Notes: generated by a model from the sequence alone, not told the origin. 41,133 nucleotides of DNA from Bacteroidaceae bacterium (GCA_017429945.1 JAFRNY010000081.1:1-41133), one strand, 5' to 3'. Shown: positions 1-9,353, counted from the first letter of the stretch. A program made the numbers and translations.

Positions 1-90
1 AGAGTGAAGAATGAAGAATGAAGAATGAAGAATAATATTTACCCTGCTGCACCTATTCTCTCCCATTTGGGGGAGTTGAGGGGCAAGAAG
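1..90. repeat. Heptamer tandem repeat and REP-like hairpin
   Basis: The window opens with about four copies of the 7-base unit gaagaat (1-33). A short GC-rich hairpin of the ctctccc...gggggag type follows at about 55-84. Both classes recur through the window. No gene is visible in 1-227. Confidence 0.75.
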
Positions 91-131
91 AGCGAAGATA
101 AGTAGAGGAATGAATGCAAAAAAATAAAGCT

Positions 132-189
132 TTATTGATTATCAAACGTTTACAATGTAAGATGAACCCTTTTTTGAAAAACTTTTCAA
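132..189 (+). repeat. 58-bp dispersed repeat, copy A
   Basis: This copy matches the reverse complement of 28042-28099 at 57 of 58 positions. Its right part (from aatgtaagatgaacc) matches 28126-28159 in direct orientation. The other copies are the inner arms of the MITE-like element at 28008-28240, so this is a dispersed relative of it, lying just beyond the 3' end of prmC. Confidence 0.8.
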
Positions 190-227
190 ATTTTGAGGTC
201 TATCGGAGATTAATTGTGAATTGTGAA

Positions 228-1247
228 TTATGAATTGTGAATTAAGCTAAGTATGCGGGGGCGTCCGAACTGATCGTTGAGCACTTCTGAATCGATGAAA
301 CCGGCGTTTTTGAACACTGCGGCAGTCTCTTCGGGCAGGGCGCTGTTGATCTCCACGGCTATCATACCGCCTGGGCGCAGCAGGCGACGGCCAGCATCGG
401 CTATGGCACGATAGAAGCGCAAGGCATCGTCGTCGGGAACGAAGAGGGCCAGATGCGGTTCATGCTCGAGGACGTGAGAGGCCATCTGCAACGCTTCGAC
501 CTGCATGACATAAGGAGGATTGGAGACGATGACGTCGACAGGGCCGGCGAAATCGAGGCTGTCGGCGAGCACATCGGCGCGAAAGAACCTTACATTGTCT
601 GCCTGAAGATTCTTCGCGTTAAGGCGAGCCACCTCAAGGGCTTCGTCGCTGATGTCGATGCCGATGACTTCTGCCTCTGGCAGAGCTAAAGCCAAGGCTA
701 TAGCTATACAACCGCTGCCCGTGCAGAGATCGAGGATCTTCGTGGGTGAGCGGTGAGGGTTGAGCGGTGAGCGTTGAGAGTTGAGGGTTGAGGGTTGAGA
801 GTTCTTCGCTGAGCGAAGCGGCAAAGCCGAGCGGAGGGTTGAGGGTTGAGCGTTGAGAGTTGAGGGTTGAGGGTTCTTCGCTGAGCGAAGCGGCAAAGCC
901 GAGCGGAGGGTTGAGCGGTGAGCGTTTAGCGTTGAGGAGTCAAGGACTGCACGCACGAGTTCCTCGGTCTCGGGCCGTGGGATCAGCACGGCAGGGCTCA
1001 CGCTGAAGCGATGACCGCAGAAGTCGGCAAAGCCCAAAACATACTGCACAGGCTCGCCGGCAATGAGGCGCTGTGCAATTTTTTCGAAATCATTGCGCTC
1101 GTCTGCAGATAATGTCGTATCTTTGCCGAGCAAAAGGTCGGTCTGCGAGAGACCGAAGCGCTCTTCCATGACCAGACGCACTATGGCACGGGCCTCGCCC
1201 ACACCATAAGCAGGCGTCAACAGCCTTATGAGTTCCTGATGATTCAT
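228..1247 (-). CDS. prmC: Peptide chain release factor N5-glutamine methyltransferase with repeat-derived insert
   Basis: PrmC methylates the glutamine of the GGQ motif of release factors RF1 and RF2, using S-adenosylmethionine, in the cytoplasm. An N-terminal helical domain (about 1-100, with the IPRPETEELV motif) is followed by a Rossmann methyltransferase domain with DLCTGSGCIAIALA and the catalytic SNPPYV. The family is usually about 280 residues; this protein has 339. The excess is about 65 residues (about 104-168) rich in STLNAQPSTL-type peptides, encoded by tandem repeats at 744-938 and sitting between the two domains. The last residues (LIHNS) are also read from an intergenic heptamer repeat. 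The gene is divergent from ribD. Identity is certain from the motifs; whether the insert is tolerated is inferred from the intact frame on both sides. Confidence 0.93.
   Translation of the reverse strand: MNHQELIRLLTPAYGVGEARAIVRLVMEERFGLSQTDLLLGKDTTLSADERNDFEKIAQRLIAGEPVQYVLGFADFCGHRFSVSPAVLIPRPETEELVRAVLDSSTLNAHRSTLRSALPLRSAKNPQPSTLNAQPSTLRSALPLRSAKNSQPSTLNSQRSPLNPHRSPTKILDLCTGSGCIAIALALALPEAEVIGIDISDEALEVARLNAKNLQADNVRFFRADVLADSLDFAGPVDVIVSNPPYVMQVEALQMASHVLEHEPHLALFVPDDDALRFYRAIADAGRRLLRPGGMIAVEINSALPEETAAVFKNAGFIDSEVLNDQFGRPRILSLIHNS
744..938 (-). repeat. In-frame repeat insertion within prmC
   Basis: The block consists of 7-base units of the gggttga type. Two copies of a longer unit begin at 802 and 874, so the period is 72 bases or 24 codons. 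The long unit contains a hairpin (ttcgctgagcgaa) and a segment reading cggcaaagccgagcggaggg. The same unit occurs in reverse complement at about 19795-19845, between genes. The insertion is a multiple of three and has no stop in the prmC frame. Confidence 0.85.
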
Positions 1248-1251
1248 AGCG

Positions 1252-1259
1252 CAAAGATA
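1252..1259 (-). promoter_or_regulatory. Candidate -7 element for prmC
   Basis: The reverse complement reads TATCTTTG, a match to the Bacteroidetes TAnnTTTG -7 box. It ends only 4 bases before the prmC ATG, so a transcript from it would be nearly leaderless. A distal promoter is an alternative. Confidence 0.45.
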
Positions 1260-1351
1260 AGAAAAGATTGAGGAAAAGATTAAGGATTAAAAAATAAATT
1301 CACGAGGACAAACGTTTTTTCAATAGAAAACGAATATACAGCTTCACTTTT

Positions 1352-2359
1352 ATGACAGAAGACGAGAGATTTATGGCTCGCAGCCTGCAGCTGGCACGCC
1401 ACGGAGAGCTCACCACGGCACCGAACCCTATGGTAGGCGCCGTCATCGTACACCAAGGCCGCATCATTGGCGAGGGCTGGCACCGCCGCTACGGCGGGCC
1501 GCACGCCGAGGTGAACGCCGTAGGTTCTGTGCGCCCCGACGACGAAGCGTTGTTGCCCGAGGCCACCATCTACGTGAGCCTCGAGCCTTGCTCGCACTAC
1601 GGCAAGACGCCGCCCTGCGCCGAACTGCTCATCCGTAAAGGCTTCAAGAGAGTAGTAGTAGGAAGCCTGGACCCCAACGAGAAGGTGGCAGGCCGCGGCA
1701 TCAAAATGCTGCGCGAGGCCGGCATGGAGGTGGTCGTGGGCGTGCTCGAAGATGAATGCCGCTGGCTCAACCGTAAGTTCATGACCTTCCACAGTCTCCA
1801 CCGGCCCTACATCACGCTGAAATGGGCCGAGAGCGCCGACGGCTTCATCGACCGCTGCCGCGCGAGCGCCGACGAAGGGCCCGCCGTGCGCTTCTCCACG
1901 CCCTGGACGCAGATGCTCGTACACCGCCTCAGAGCCACACACGAAGCCATACTCGTGGGGCGCCGGACATGGGAGCTCGACCGCCCCAGCCTGACGACCA
2001 GGGAGTGGCCGGGCAAGAGTCCGCAGCGACTGGTGCTGACGACAAAAGACTCACTCCCCGCCACCCCCGAAGGGGGAGAGTGGTTACGCTCTGTGGGTGT
2101 CGAGAGGCTGCTGTCAACTGCCCTTGGCGGACATAACCCGTCAAAAGTATTCACGCCCCACGCTGATGGGCAGCGGGAAGGAGATGTGCAGTCAATACTC
2201 GTCGAAGGCGGAGCGCAGACGTTGCAGACTTTTATCGACGCCGACCTCTGGGATGAGGCTTTCATCGAGCGTTCCGACCTCGTCTTAGGCAGCGGAATAA
2301 AGGCCCCGGAAATGAAAACAGACCTAAAAGGACGCCCCGTTCACGTTAATTTTGCCTAA
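1352..2359 (+). CDS. ribD: Riboflavin biosynthesis bifunctional deaminase/reductase
   Basis: RibD carries out the second and third steps of riboflavin synthesis: deamination of the pyrimidine and reduction of its ribosyl side chain. The deaminase zinc site is clear: HAE (51-53) and a PCSHYGKTPPC stretch with Cys80 and Cys89. The reductase domain follows (about 150-335) with ILVGRRTWELDRP and ILVEGGAQTLQTF. At 335 residues the length is normal to slightly short. A loop in the reductase domain (SLPATPEGGEWLRS, about 233-246) is encoded by a REP-like hairpin arm at about 2055-2090. Divergent prmC lies upstream. ribF, the next enzyme on the route to FAD, is 28 kb away, so the pathway is not clustered here. 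Confidence 0.95.
   Translation: MTEDERFMARSLQLARHGELTTAPNPMVGAVIVHQGRIIGEGWHRRYGGPHAEVNAVGSVRPDDEALLPEATIYVSLEPCSHYGKTPPCAELLIRKGFKRVVVGSLDPNEKVAGRGIKMLREAGMEVVVGVLEDECRWLNRKFMTFHSLHRPYITLKWAESADGFIDRCRASADEGPAVRFSTPWTQMLVHRLRATHEAILVGRRTWELDRPSLTTREWPGKSPQRLVLTTKDSLPATPEGGEWLRSVGVERLLSTALGGHNPSKVFTPHADGQREGDVQSILVEGGAQTLQTFIDADLWDEAFIERSDLVLGSGIKAPEMKTDLKGRPVHVNFA
2055..2090. repeat. REP-like arm inside ribD
   Basis: The segment (tccccgccacccccgaaggg, then ggagagtggttac) closely resembles the arm at 9905-9940 (tccccgctccccctcaaggg, then ggagagtgaatac). It is read through in the ribD frame as a loop. Confidence 0.6.
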
Positions 2360-2419
2360 TTATTTGAAGAAAAAAGAATTTTTAGGCCCCGCAAATTTCG
2401 CGCGCGCCACATTTATATG

Positions 2420-2427
2420 TACCTTTG
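2420..2427 (+). promoter_or_regulatory. -7 promoter element
   Basis: TACCTTTG matches the Bacteroidetes TAnnTTTG element. It lies 28 bases before the ATG at 2455, leaving a short leader. It would drive the lipoprotein gene and possibly the envelope gene run that follows. Confidence 0.65.
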
Positions 2428-2454
2428 CAGCCACTTGTAAATAAACATCTACAA

Positions 2455-3771
2455 ATGAAGAAACTCGTCTGTGCCCTCATCGTTGCGCTCACAGCGTCGT
2501 CGTGCTTCCTTTCTTGCAAGAGCAACGACGACGAAGTGGAGTACAGCAGCGATTGCTATATCAAGTCGTTCGCCCTTGGTGGAATGAAACGTATGATGCA
2601 CTCTACAACCACCTCAGGCAACGACACCACATACTACATCACGCTGACAGGCTCCGCCTTCCCGATGAGCATAAACCACATCGAGGGCACTATCACCAAC
2701 GCCACGCCCCTGCCCACAGGCACTCAACTCGACGCCATCACGACCACCATCACCTCGCAAGGGCTCGTAGTCTATGCCTCGGAGGCCGACACCACGACGT
2801 GGACACGGCATGCGTCGACCGACAGCCTCAATTTCACCCAGCCTCTCATCTTCAGGGTCATTGCCACCGACGGACATAGCTATCGCGACTACAAAGTGAG
2901 CCTCAGCACCAGGGACAACGACCCCGACGAATATGCGTGGACCAAGCTTACTACTGCCGACGCCCTCGAAGGGCGCACAGCCACGAAGCTGCTGCCCGAC
3001 GCCACGAACGGCGAGGCCACGAGCCTGCCCGTGATCCTCAGCTCCGATGCCGGGAGCTGCTACGTCAGCAGAGCCACAGGCTCTCAATGGAACGAGCAGC
3101 CCTGCACGGGACTGCCGCAGACGGCAGACGTCAGGTCCGCCGTGACCTTCGACAACGCCTTCTGGATGACGACGACTGACGGACAACTCTACACGTCGGA
3201 CGACGCCATAGCGTGGAGCCAGGTGAGCACCGACGTCCTCGGAGCAGCAACGCTCATAGCCGCCTCGTCCACAGCACTTTATGCCTCCATTCTATCAGCC
3301 CAGGGTCTGACGATAGCACGCTCGGCCGACGGCATCAACTGGCAGAGCACGCCCACGGAGCGCGCCCTCGATGCAGAGGTAGTGGCCTCGGCGGCCTACA
3401 CGCAGCCCAATGGCAACCACCGCGTCGTCATAGCCACAGCAGCCCAAGGCGCCACAGCGCTCGACACATGGAGCCTGCTGGAAGATTATGAAACGACGTG
3501 GAGCCTCTTCTCCGACGACGAACTCAACACCTACCGCCTGCCGCTCGCCAAGGTCACGAGCATCACCCACTACAACGACCGCCTCTTTGCCTTCAGCGGC
3601 ACGGACATACTCGTAAGCGACGACAACGGCATCACGTGGCAGACCGACAGCAAGATCTCACTGCCCTTCAGCGACACCGACGTACAATCGGCAACAGCCA
3701 TGGGCGAATACATCTACATACTCGGCGGCACACAACTATGGCAAGCCCGCCTCAACAGCTACGGAGAATAA
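2455..3771 (+). CDS. Predicted lipoprotein, DUF6242-like
   Basis: The protein begins MKKLVCALIVALTASSCFLS; a lipoprotein signal with the modified Cys at residue 17 or 21 is likely, so it should be anchored in the outer or inner membrane. The body holds a domain with ITLTGSAFP and DGHSYRDYKVSLSTRD, like the N-terminal DUF6242 domain of Bacteroidales. A C-terminal region has repeated SDDAIAWSQ / SADGINWQS / SDDNGITWQ elements, suggesting a beta-propeller of the sialidase/BNR type. An upstream in-frame start at 2425 would overlap the promoter, so 2455 is preferred. It directly precedes the envelope cluster. The biochemical role is unknown; the family assignment is from memory of the sequence pattern. 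Confidence 0.8.
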   Translation: MKKLVCALIVALTASSCFLSCKSNDDEVEYSSDCYIKSFALGGMKRMMHSTTTSGNDTTYYITLTGSAFPMSINHIEGTITNATPLPTGTQLDAITTTITSQGLVVYASEADTTTWTRHASTDSLNFTQPLIFRVIATDGHSYRDYKVSLSTRDNDPDEYAWTKLTTADALEGRTATKLLPDATNGEATSLPVILSSDAGSCYVSRATGSQWNEQPCTGLPQTADVRSAVTFDNAFWMTTTDGQLYTSDDAIAWSQVSTDVLGAATLIAASSTALYASILSAQGLTIARSADGINWQSTPTERALDAEVVASAAYTQPNGNHRVVIATAAQGATALDTWSLLEDYETTWSLFSDDELNTYRLPLAKVTSITHYNDRLFAFSGTDILVSDDNGITWQTDSKISLPFSDTDVQSATAMGEYIYILGGTQLWQARLNSYGE

Positions 3772-3820
3772 CCAGTCACAGACAAAGCAGCCTCTGAACA
3801 GGCGCTGCAGAACCCACCAC

Positions 3821-4543
3821 GTGCGTAAACTCGCTACCATAATCATCGCCTGCGCTTTCTCCGCCGGGATGCAAGCCCAGGACGGCGAACTGCTGGAATA
3901 TCAGCAGGAGATAGGCGGTGGCATAGGACTGATGAGCTACATCGGCGATGCCGGAGGCGGCATCATGAAGAGCCCGGGAATCATGGGCACACTCATCTGG
4001 CGGCGCAACCTCAACCCGCGCATGGTCGTACACACCGACCTGGGCTTCGGCAAACTGCGAGGCAACAGCCACGGACAGTTCATCCCCACCGACCCGCTAA
4101 GCCAGACGCCCGAAGGAGGTATGCCGGCACAAGACATCAGCTTCAGCAGAACCCTCGTGACGGCAGGAGCCCAGTTTGAATTCAACCTGCTGGGCTACGG
4201 CATGGGAGCGGCCTACAAGGGGCTCTACAGATGGACGCCCTACCTGCTCGCAGGAGCGGGAGTGACCATGGCCACGGGCGGAGGCGGCTCGGCAGCCGGC
4301 GCGCTGCACATACCTCTCGGCTTCGGCCTACGCTACAAACTGCGCCAACGGCTGAACATCGGGCTGGAATGGAGCTTCAACTTCACCACCTCCGACAGCT
4401 TCGACGACACCGCCGCAGCCGTGAAGCTCCGCGACCCGTACGGCATCAAGAGCGGAATGTTCAAGAACAAGGACTGCTTCACACGCACGTTCGTATTCCT
4501 GACATATGATATATCACCCAAATACCGCAAATGCAATAACTAA
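3821..4543 (+). CDS. DUF6089-like outer membrane beta-barrel protein
   Basis: The 240-residue protein has a signal peptide ([20 protein letters not shown]). Alternating amphipathic strands rich in Gly and aromatics follow, as expected for a small beta-barrel. Strands such as [18 protein letters not shown] and [20 protein letters not shown] fit the DUF6089 family, which in Bacteroidetes sits immediately before uppS and bamA, as here. The start is GTG at 3821. The next gene follows after only 20 bases, suggesting co-transcription. The function of the family is not known; its constant position beside the barrel-insertion machinery suggests an envelope role, but that is inference. Confidence 0.82.
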   Translation: MRKLATIIIACAFSAGMQAQDGELLEYQQEIGGGIGLMSYIGDAGGGIMKSPGIMGTLIWRRNLNPRMVVHTDLGFGKLRGNSHGQFIPTDPLSQTPEGGMPAQDISFSRTLVTAGAQFEFNLLGYGMGAAYKGLYRWTPYLLAGAGVTMATGGGGSAAGALHIPLGFGLRYKLRQRLNIGLEWSFNFTTSDSFDDTAAAVKLRDPYGIKSGMFKNKDCFTRTFVFLTYDISPKYRKCNN

Positions 4544-4563
4544 AGAAGACGTCAAAAAAAACA

Positions 4564-5316
4564 ATGGAACTCGACCTCACACACATACCCCAGCATATAG
4601 CCATCATCATGGACGGTAACGGACGATGGGCCAAGCAGCGCGGACTGCCCCGCACGGCAGGTCACGTCGAAGGCGTGGCAGCCGTGAAGCGCATCACCGA
4701 GGAGTGTGTGCGGCTCGGAGTGAAATTCCTGACGCTCTACACCTTCTCTACCGAGAACTGGAACCGCCCGGCCGAGGAAGTGAGCGCCCTCATGGGCCTC
4801 GTGCTGTCGAACCTCGAGGAGGATATCTTTATGAAGAACAACGTCCGCTTCCGCGTGATAGGCGACATCAAGCGCCTGCCCGACAACGTGCAGCAGCGCC
4901 TGTGGCAAGTCATGGAAAACACGGCCGACAACGATGCCATGACGATGGTCGTAGCGCTCAGCTACAGCGCACGCTGGGAACTGACGAAAGCGGTAAAGGA
5001 CATCCTTTGGGAGATGAAAAAGACAAGCCTCACACGCGCCGTCATGGACCCCGAAGAGATAACGGAAGAGACCATAGCACAGCACCTCGAGACATATTTC
5101 ATGCCCGACCCCGACCTGCTCATCCGCACCGGCGGCGAGCAACGCATCAGCAACTACCTGCTGTGGCAGATAGCTTACACCGAGCTCTATTTCTGCGACA
5201 CCTTCTGGCCCGACTTCAACGAGGAAGCCCTTCGCACGGCCATCGCCGACTACCAGCAGCGCGAGCGGCGCTACGGCAAGACCAGCGAGCAGGTGCAACC
5301 TAAGTCCAACAACTGA
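4564..5316 (+). CDS. uppS: Isoprenyl transferase (undecaprenyl diphosphate synthase)
   Basis: UppS condenses isopentenyl diphosphate with farnesyl diphosphate to make the C55 lipid carrier for peptidoglycan and surface polysaccharides. Signature motifs are complete: [16 protein letters not shown] (catalytic Asp17), [13 protein letters not shown] and [19 protein letters not shown], followed by the [14 protein letters not shown] strand. The length of 250 residues is normal. It lies 20 bases after the DUF6089 gene and 10 bases before bamA, so the three are probably one transcript. No abnormality is seen. Confidence 0.97.
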   Translation: MELDLTHIPQHIAIIMDGNGRWAKQRGLPRTAGHVEGVAAVKRITEECVRLGVKFLTLYTFSTENWNRPAEEVSALMGLVLSNLEEDIFMKNNVRFRVIGDIKRLPDNVQQRLWQVMENTADNDAMTMVVALSYSARWELTKAVKDILWEMKKTSLTRAVMDPEEITEETIAQHLETYFMPDPDLLIRTGGEQRISNYLLWQIAYTELYFCDTFWPDFNEEALRTAIADYQQRERRYGKTSEQVQPKSNN

Positions 5317-5326
5317 TAACATTACG

Positions 5327-7990
5327 ATGAACAGAACCCAGACATACAAACTTACAGCACTCGTTCTCCTGTGGTATCTTTTGCCCTCGCCATTGACTGA
5401 GATGGCGAGCACACAGCTCTTCGCTCAAGTGCAAGAGCGCGTCATAAAGCCCAACGTTGACTACGCACGCACGCCCCAGCAATATTATATCGGAGGCATC
5501 ACCGTGGACGGCGTAAAGACCTACGACGACTACGTGCTCATAGGCCTCTCGGGCCTCTCAAAAGGACAGCGAATCAGCATCCCGGGCGAAGAGATAAGCA
5601 AGGCCGTGCGGCGCTACTGGAAGAACGGACTCTTCTCCAACGCATCGATCAGCGTCGACAGCCTCGTAGGCGACTCGGCCTACCTCCACATCCAGCTGGC
5701 CGTGCGCCCACGCATCTCGCAGATCAACTACAACGGCGTAAAGAAGAGCGAGAAAGAGGACCTCGAGACAAAGCTCGGACTCATAAAGGACGCACAGCTG
5801 ACGCCAAACATGCTCGACCGTGCACGCATCTGGGGTAAGAAGTATTTCGACGACAAGGGCTTCAAGAACGCAGAGATCCTCTTCGAGCAGCGCGACGACC
5901 CCTCGGAACAAGGGCGCGTGATCCTCGACGTGAACGTCGATAAGAAAGAGAAGGTGAAAGTAAACAGCATCACCGTGGAGGGCAACAAAGCCCTGACGAT
6001 GAAGCAGATAAAAGGCTCGCTCATAAAGAACGGAGCCTTCAAGAAGACACACGAGAAGGGCCTGCTCAGCAGCTGGTTCCGCTCGAAGAAATTCGTGGAA
6101 GAGAAATGGAAAGAGGATAAAGACCGCCTCATCACCAAGTACAACGAATACGGCTACCGCGACGCACGAATCGTGGCCGACAGCGTAGTACCCCACGACG
6201 ACAGGTCGGTCGATATCTACATACAAGTGGAAGAAGGACAGAAATACTACGTCCGCAACATCGACTTCGTCGGCAACACAATCTACACAACCGAGATGCT
6301 GCAGGAGGCACTGCGCATGAAGAAGGGCGATGTCTACGACCAGACACACCTCATGAAGCGCATCAAGGACGACGACGATGCCATCGGCAACCTCTACTAC
6401 AACAACGGCTACCTCTTCTACAACCTCACGCCCGTGGAAGTAAACATCGTGGGCGACAGCGTAGATCTTGAGATGCGCATCGAGGAGAACCAGCAAGCCT
6501 ACATAAACCGCGTCATCATCACCGGCAACGACCGCGTCTACGAGGAAGTGGTACGCCGCGAGCTGCGCAACAAGCCGGGCGACCTCTTCTCTAAGAAAGC
6601 GCTCGAGCGCTCCTACCGCGAGATAGCTTCGATGGGACATTTCGACCCAGAAACCATCAAATACGACCTTAAGCCCGACCCCGACAACGGCACCGTGGAC
6701 CTCGAATGGGACCTCACGCCTAAGAGCAACGACCAAGTGGAGTTCTCCCTCGGCTACGGACAGACGGGCGTCATCGGTAAGATAGGCCTCAAGTTCAGCA
6801 ACTTCTCGCTCGCAAACCTCTTTGCCAAGAACGGCCTGCGGCGAGGCGTGATGCCACAAGGCAACGGCGAGACGTTCAGCATCAGCGGACAGACCAACGG
6901 ACGCTACTATCAGGCCTACTCCATCAACTATCTCAACCCGTGGTTCGGAGGCAAGCGACCCAACTCGCTCTCATTCTCGGCCTTCTTCTCGAAGCAGACC
7001 GACGTGAGCGACCGCTACTACAACTCGGCCTACTACAACTCATACTACAACTACCTCTACGGCTACGGCTCGAACTACGGCAACTACTACGAGAACTTCT
7101 ACGACCCCGACAAGTTCATCAAGGTCTATGGCTTCTCGCTCGGATGGGGTAAGCGCCTCTCGTGGCCCGACGACTATTTCCAGCTCTCTGCCGACCTCAG
7201 CTATACGCGCTATTCGCTCAAGGACTGGGAATACTTCATGATCTCAAACGGCAACTGCAACAACATAAGCCTCAACATCAACCTCGCACGCTCGTCGACC
7301 GACAACCAGATATACCCGCGCAGCGGCTCCGAGATACTCTTCTCGGCAAGCCTCACACCGCCCTACTCGCTCTTCGACGGCCGCGACTACGCCAACCTGG
7401 CCAACAACTCGCAGGCCAGCACGTATCAGGATGAGCTCAAGAGCAAGTACCAATGGATTGAATACCACAAATGGAAGTTCAAGGCGCGCACCTTCACGGC
7501 CCTCACCGGCCACAACAAATGCCCGGTGCTGATGACACGCGTGGAATTCGGTATCCTCGGCCACTACAACAAGCATAAGCGCTCGCCATTCGAGACATTC
7601 TATGTCGGCGGCGACGGCATGAGCGGCTACAGCTACAACTACGCCACAGAGACAATCGGTCTGCGCGGCTACGACAACGGCTCGCTCACGCCACGAGGCT
7701 ACACGGGCTACGCCTACGACCGCTTCACCGTGGAGCTGCGCTACCCCTTCATCCTCGGCAACTCGACGAACATCTACGGCCTGGCCTTCGTAGAAGGCGG
7801 TAATGCCTGGAACGACATCAAGAAGTTCAACCCCTTCGATATGAAACGCTCGGCAGGCGCAGGCGTGCGAATCATGCTGCCAATGGTGGGCCTCCTCGGT
7901 ATTGACTGGGCCTACGGCTTCGACCGCGTCTTCGGCAGCAAGAGCTATGGCGGCAGCCAGTTCCACTTCATCCTCGGACAGGAATTCTGA
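5327..7990 (+). CDS. bamA: Outer membrane protein assembly factor BamA
   Basis: BamA folds and inserts outer membrane beta-barrel proteins. The 887-residue protein has an N-terminal signal region, a series of POTRA repeats (about 45-460, for example VNSITVEGNKALTMKQIKGS and VRNIDFVGNTIYTTEML) and a C-terminal 16-strand barrel. The conserved loop-6 motif is present as LRGYD near residue 780. The last residues, HFILGQEF, end in the aromatic residue typical of outer membrane barrels. A Tyr/Asn-rich loop (NSAYYNSYYNYLYGYGSNYG and on) near 560-590 is likely extracellular. The three skp genes that follow encode periplasmic chaperones that deliver its clients. Confidence 0.97.
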   Translation: MNRTQTYKLTALVLLWYLLPSPLTEMASTQLFAQVQERVIKPNVDYARTPQQYYIGGITVDGVKTYDDYVLIGLSGLSKGQRISIPGEEISKAVRRYWKNGLFSNASISVDSLVGDSAYLHIQLAVRPRISQINYNGVKKSEKEDLETKLGLIKDAQLTPNMLDRARIWGKKYFDDKGFKNAEILFEQRDDPSEQGRVILDVNVDKKEKVKVNSITVEGNKALTMKQIKGSLIKNGAFKKTHEKGLLSSWFRSKKFVEEKWKEDKDRLITKYNEYGYRDARIVADSVVPHDDRSVDIYIQVEEGQKYYVRNIDFVGNTIYTTEMLQEALRMKKGDVYDQTHLMKRIKDDDDAIGNLYYNNGYLFYNLTPVEVNIVGDSVDLEMRIEENQQAYINRVIITGNDRVYEEVVRRELRNKPGDLFSKKALERSYREIASMGHFDPETIKYDLKPDPDNGTVDLEWDLTPKSNDQVEFSLGYGQTGVIGKIGLKFSNFSLANLFAKNGLRRGVMPQGNGETFSISGQTNGRYYQAYSINYLNPWFGGKRPNSLSFSAFFSKQTDVSDRYYNSAYYNSYYNYLYGYGSNYGNYYENFYDPDKFIKVYGFSLGWGKRLSWPDDYFQLSADLSYTRYSLKDWEYFMISNGNCNNISLNINLARSSTDNQIYPRSGSEILFSASLTPPYSLFDGRDYANLANNSQASTYQDELKSKYQWIEYHKWKFKARTFTALTGHNKCPVLMTRVEFGILGHYNKHKRSPFETFYVGGDGMSGYSYNYATETIGLRGYDNGSLTPRGYTGYAYDRFTVELRYPFILGNSTNIYGLAFVEGGNAWNDIKKFNPFDMKRSAGAGVRIMLPMVGLLGIDWAYGFDRVFGSKSYGGSQFHFILGQEF

Positions 7991-8144
7991 CGCCAGCCTC
8001 AAATCATAAATTTCCTTTAACAGTTAAACCCTCGAGAATCGCAAGAATCCAACACACAAAAGCCCTACGCCAAAACGTATCATGTTTGTTGCCATAGCAT
8101 GGCGACCCTCAATAACCGAAAACCAATAATAAAAACACCAGAAA

Positions 8145-8666
8145 ATGAAAAAGCTATTCACAATCCTTTTAGCAGCATGCGCCTTCGGCATCGCACAGCC
8201 CGTTAGCGCACAGAAGTTTGTGCTCGTAGATATGGAATATATCCTCAAGAACATACCGGCCTACGAGCGCGCCAATGAGCAACTCAACCAGGTGTCGCGC
8301 AAATGGCAGGCCGAGGTCGAGGCCCTCGCCACCGAGGCGCAGAACCTCTACAAGGCTTACCAGAGCGAGGCCGTCTTCCTCAGCGCCGAGCAGAAGAAGG
8401 ACCGCGAGAGCGCCATCGTGGCCAAGGAGAAAGAGGCCGCCGACCTCAAGAAGAAATATTTCGGCCCCGAAGGCGAACTCTTCAAGAAGCGCGAAGCCCT
8501 CATGGCTCCTATCAACGACGAGATTTACGGCGCCGTCAAGGAGATATGCGAAGCCAAAGGCTACAGCCTCGTACTCGACCGCGCCTCCGACGCCGGCATC
8601 ATCTTCGCTTCGCCGAAGGTAGATATCTCGGGCGAGGTGCTGCAGAAGCTCGGATATGCGTATTGA
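8145..8666 (+). CDS. skp: Periplasmic chaperone OmpH/Skp, first copy
   Basis: Skp/OmpH proteins form trimers that hold unfolded outer membrane proteins in the periplasm. The 173-residue product has a signal peptide (MKKLFTILLAACAFGIAQPV, cut near SAQ), the start strand KFVLVDMEYILKNIPAYERA, a long charged coiled-coil centre and a C-terminal strand region (YSLVLDRASDAGIIFASPK). These match the family in order and length. It is the first of three tandem paralogues after bamA. The 154-base gap before it may hold its own promoter, though no clear box was seen. Confidence 0.92.
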   Translation: MKKLFTILLAACAFGIAQPVSAQKFVLVDMEYILKNIPAYERANEQLNQVSRKWQAEVEALATEAQNLYKAYQSEAVFLSAEQKKDRESAIVAKEKEAADLKKKYFGPEGELFKKREALMAPINDEIYGAVKEICEAKGYSLVLDRASDAGIIFASPKVDISGEVLQKLGYAY

Positions 8667-8669
8667 AAA

Positions 8670-8740
8670 AAATTAGAAAACTAGAAAAATAGAAAGTTAG
8701 AAAGTTAACAAATTAACGAAAACAATACTAATCAACAACA
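8670..8740. repeat. AT-rich short tandem words between skp copies
   Basis: The spacer contains repeated tagaaaa/ttagaaag words, like those before argB at 37730-37768. No gene or clear promoter is visible. Confidence 0.5.
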
Positions 8741-8745
8741 GACAA

Positions 8746-9243
8746 ATGAAAAAGATTCTATTCGCAGCACTCATGCTGCTCGCACCGCTGACAATGTCGG
8801 CACAGAAGTTCGGACACTTCAACTCTTCTGAGATTGTACAACTCATGCCCGAGTACACCACTGCCCAGACCGAGCTGCAGACGCTCGCCAAGCAGTACGA
8901 GGACGACCAGAAGCGCATGCAGGAAGAGCTGCAGAAGAAGGCCGACGACTTCCAGAAGGAGCAGGCCAACATGCTCGAGAACCTGCGCGCCCGCCGCGAG
9001 CAGGAGCTCAACGACCTCTACCAGCGCTACCAGCAGAGCCTGGCCGACAACCAGCAGGCTTTCCAGAAGGCTCAGGCTGAGAAGATGCAGGCTATCTCCG
9101 AGAAAATCACCAATGCCGTGAAGCAAATCGGCGAAGCCGGCGGCTATGTCTACATCATGGACGTCACATCCGGTATCCCCTACATCAGCACCAAGCTCAG
9201 CACCGACGTCACTCCCGAGCTCAAGAAAGCTCTCGGCATCTAA
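8746..9243 (+). CDS. skp: Periplasmic chaperone OmpH/Skp, second copy
   Basis: The second copy has 165 residues with a signal peptide (MKKILFAALMLLAPLTMSAQ). It has the family start KFGHFNSSEIVQLMPEYTTA and a Gln/Glu-rich coiled coil (about 45-115). The end GGYVYIMDVTSGIPYISTKL is typical. A strong intrinsic terminator follows at 9259, so transcription of the first two copies may largely stop here, and the third copy may be expressed separately. Confidence 0.93.
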   Translation: MKKILFAALMLLAPLTMSAQKFGHFNSSEIVQLMPEYTTAQTELQTLAKQYEDDQKRMQEELQKKADDFQKEQANMLENLRARREQELNDLYQRYQQSLADNQQAFQKAQAEKMQAISEKITNAVKQIGEAGGYVYIMDVTSGIPYISTKLSTDVTPELKKALGI

Positions 9244-9258
9244 GAATACAAAAACGAA

Positions 9259-9305
9259 GAGGAATGAAGAGCAACAAACCGTTGCTCCTCGTTCCTCTTT
9301 TTTTG
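9259..9305 (+). terminator. Intrinsic terminator after the second skp
   Basis: A long imperfect stem pairs gaggaatgaagagcaac (9259-9275) with gttgctcctcgttcctc (9281-9297), with a small loop and eight T after it. It lies inside the gene run, before the third skp. Confidence 0.85.
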
Positions 9306-9353
9306 TTTTCACAAGATAACCCACAAGCAACACTCACCTCACTCTATTAACAC

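Noticed and set aside
5558-6859. 433-residue frame antisense to bamA
   Set aside because: It is a shadow of the strongly biased bamA codons, with no domain, signal or promoter; bamA is certain.
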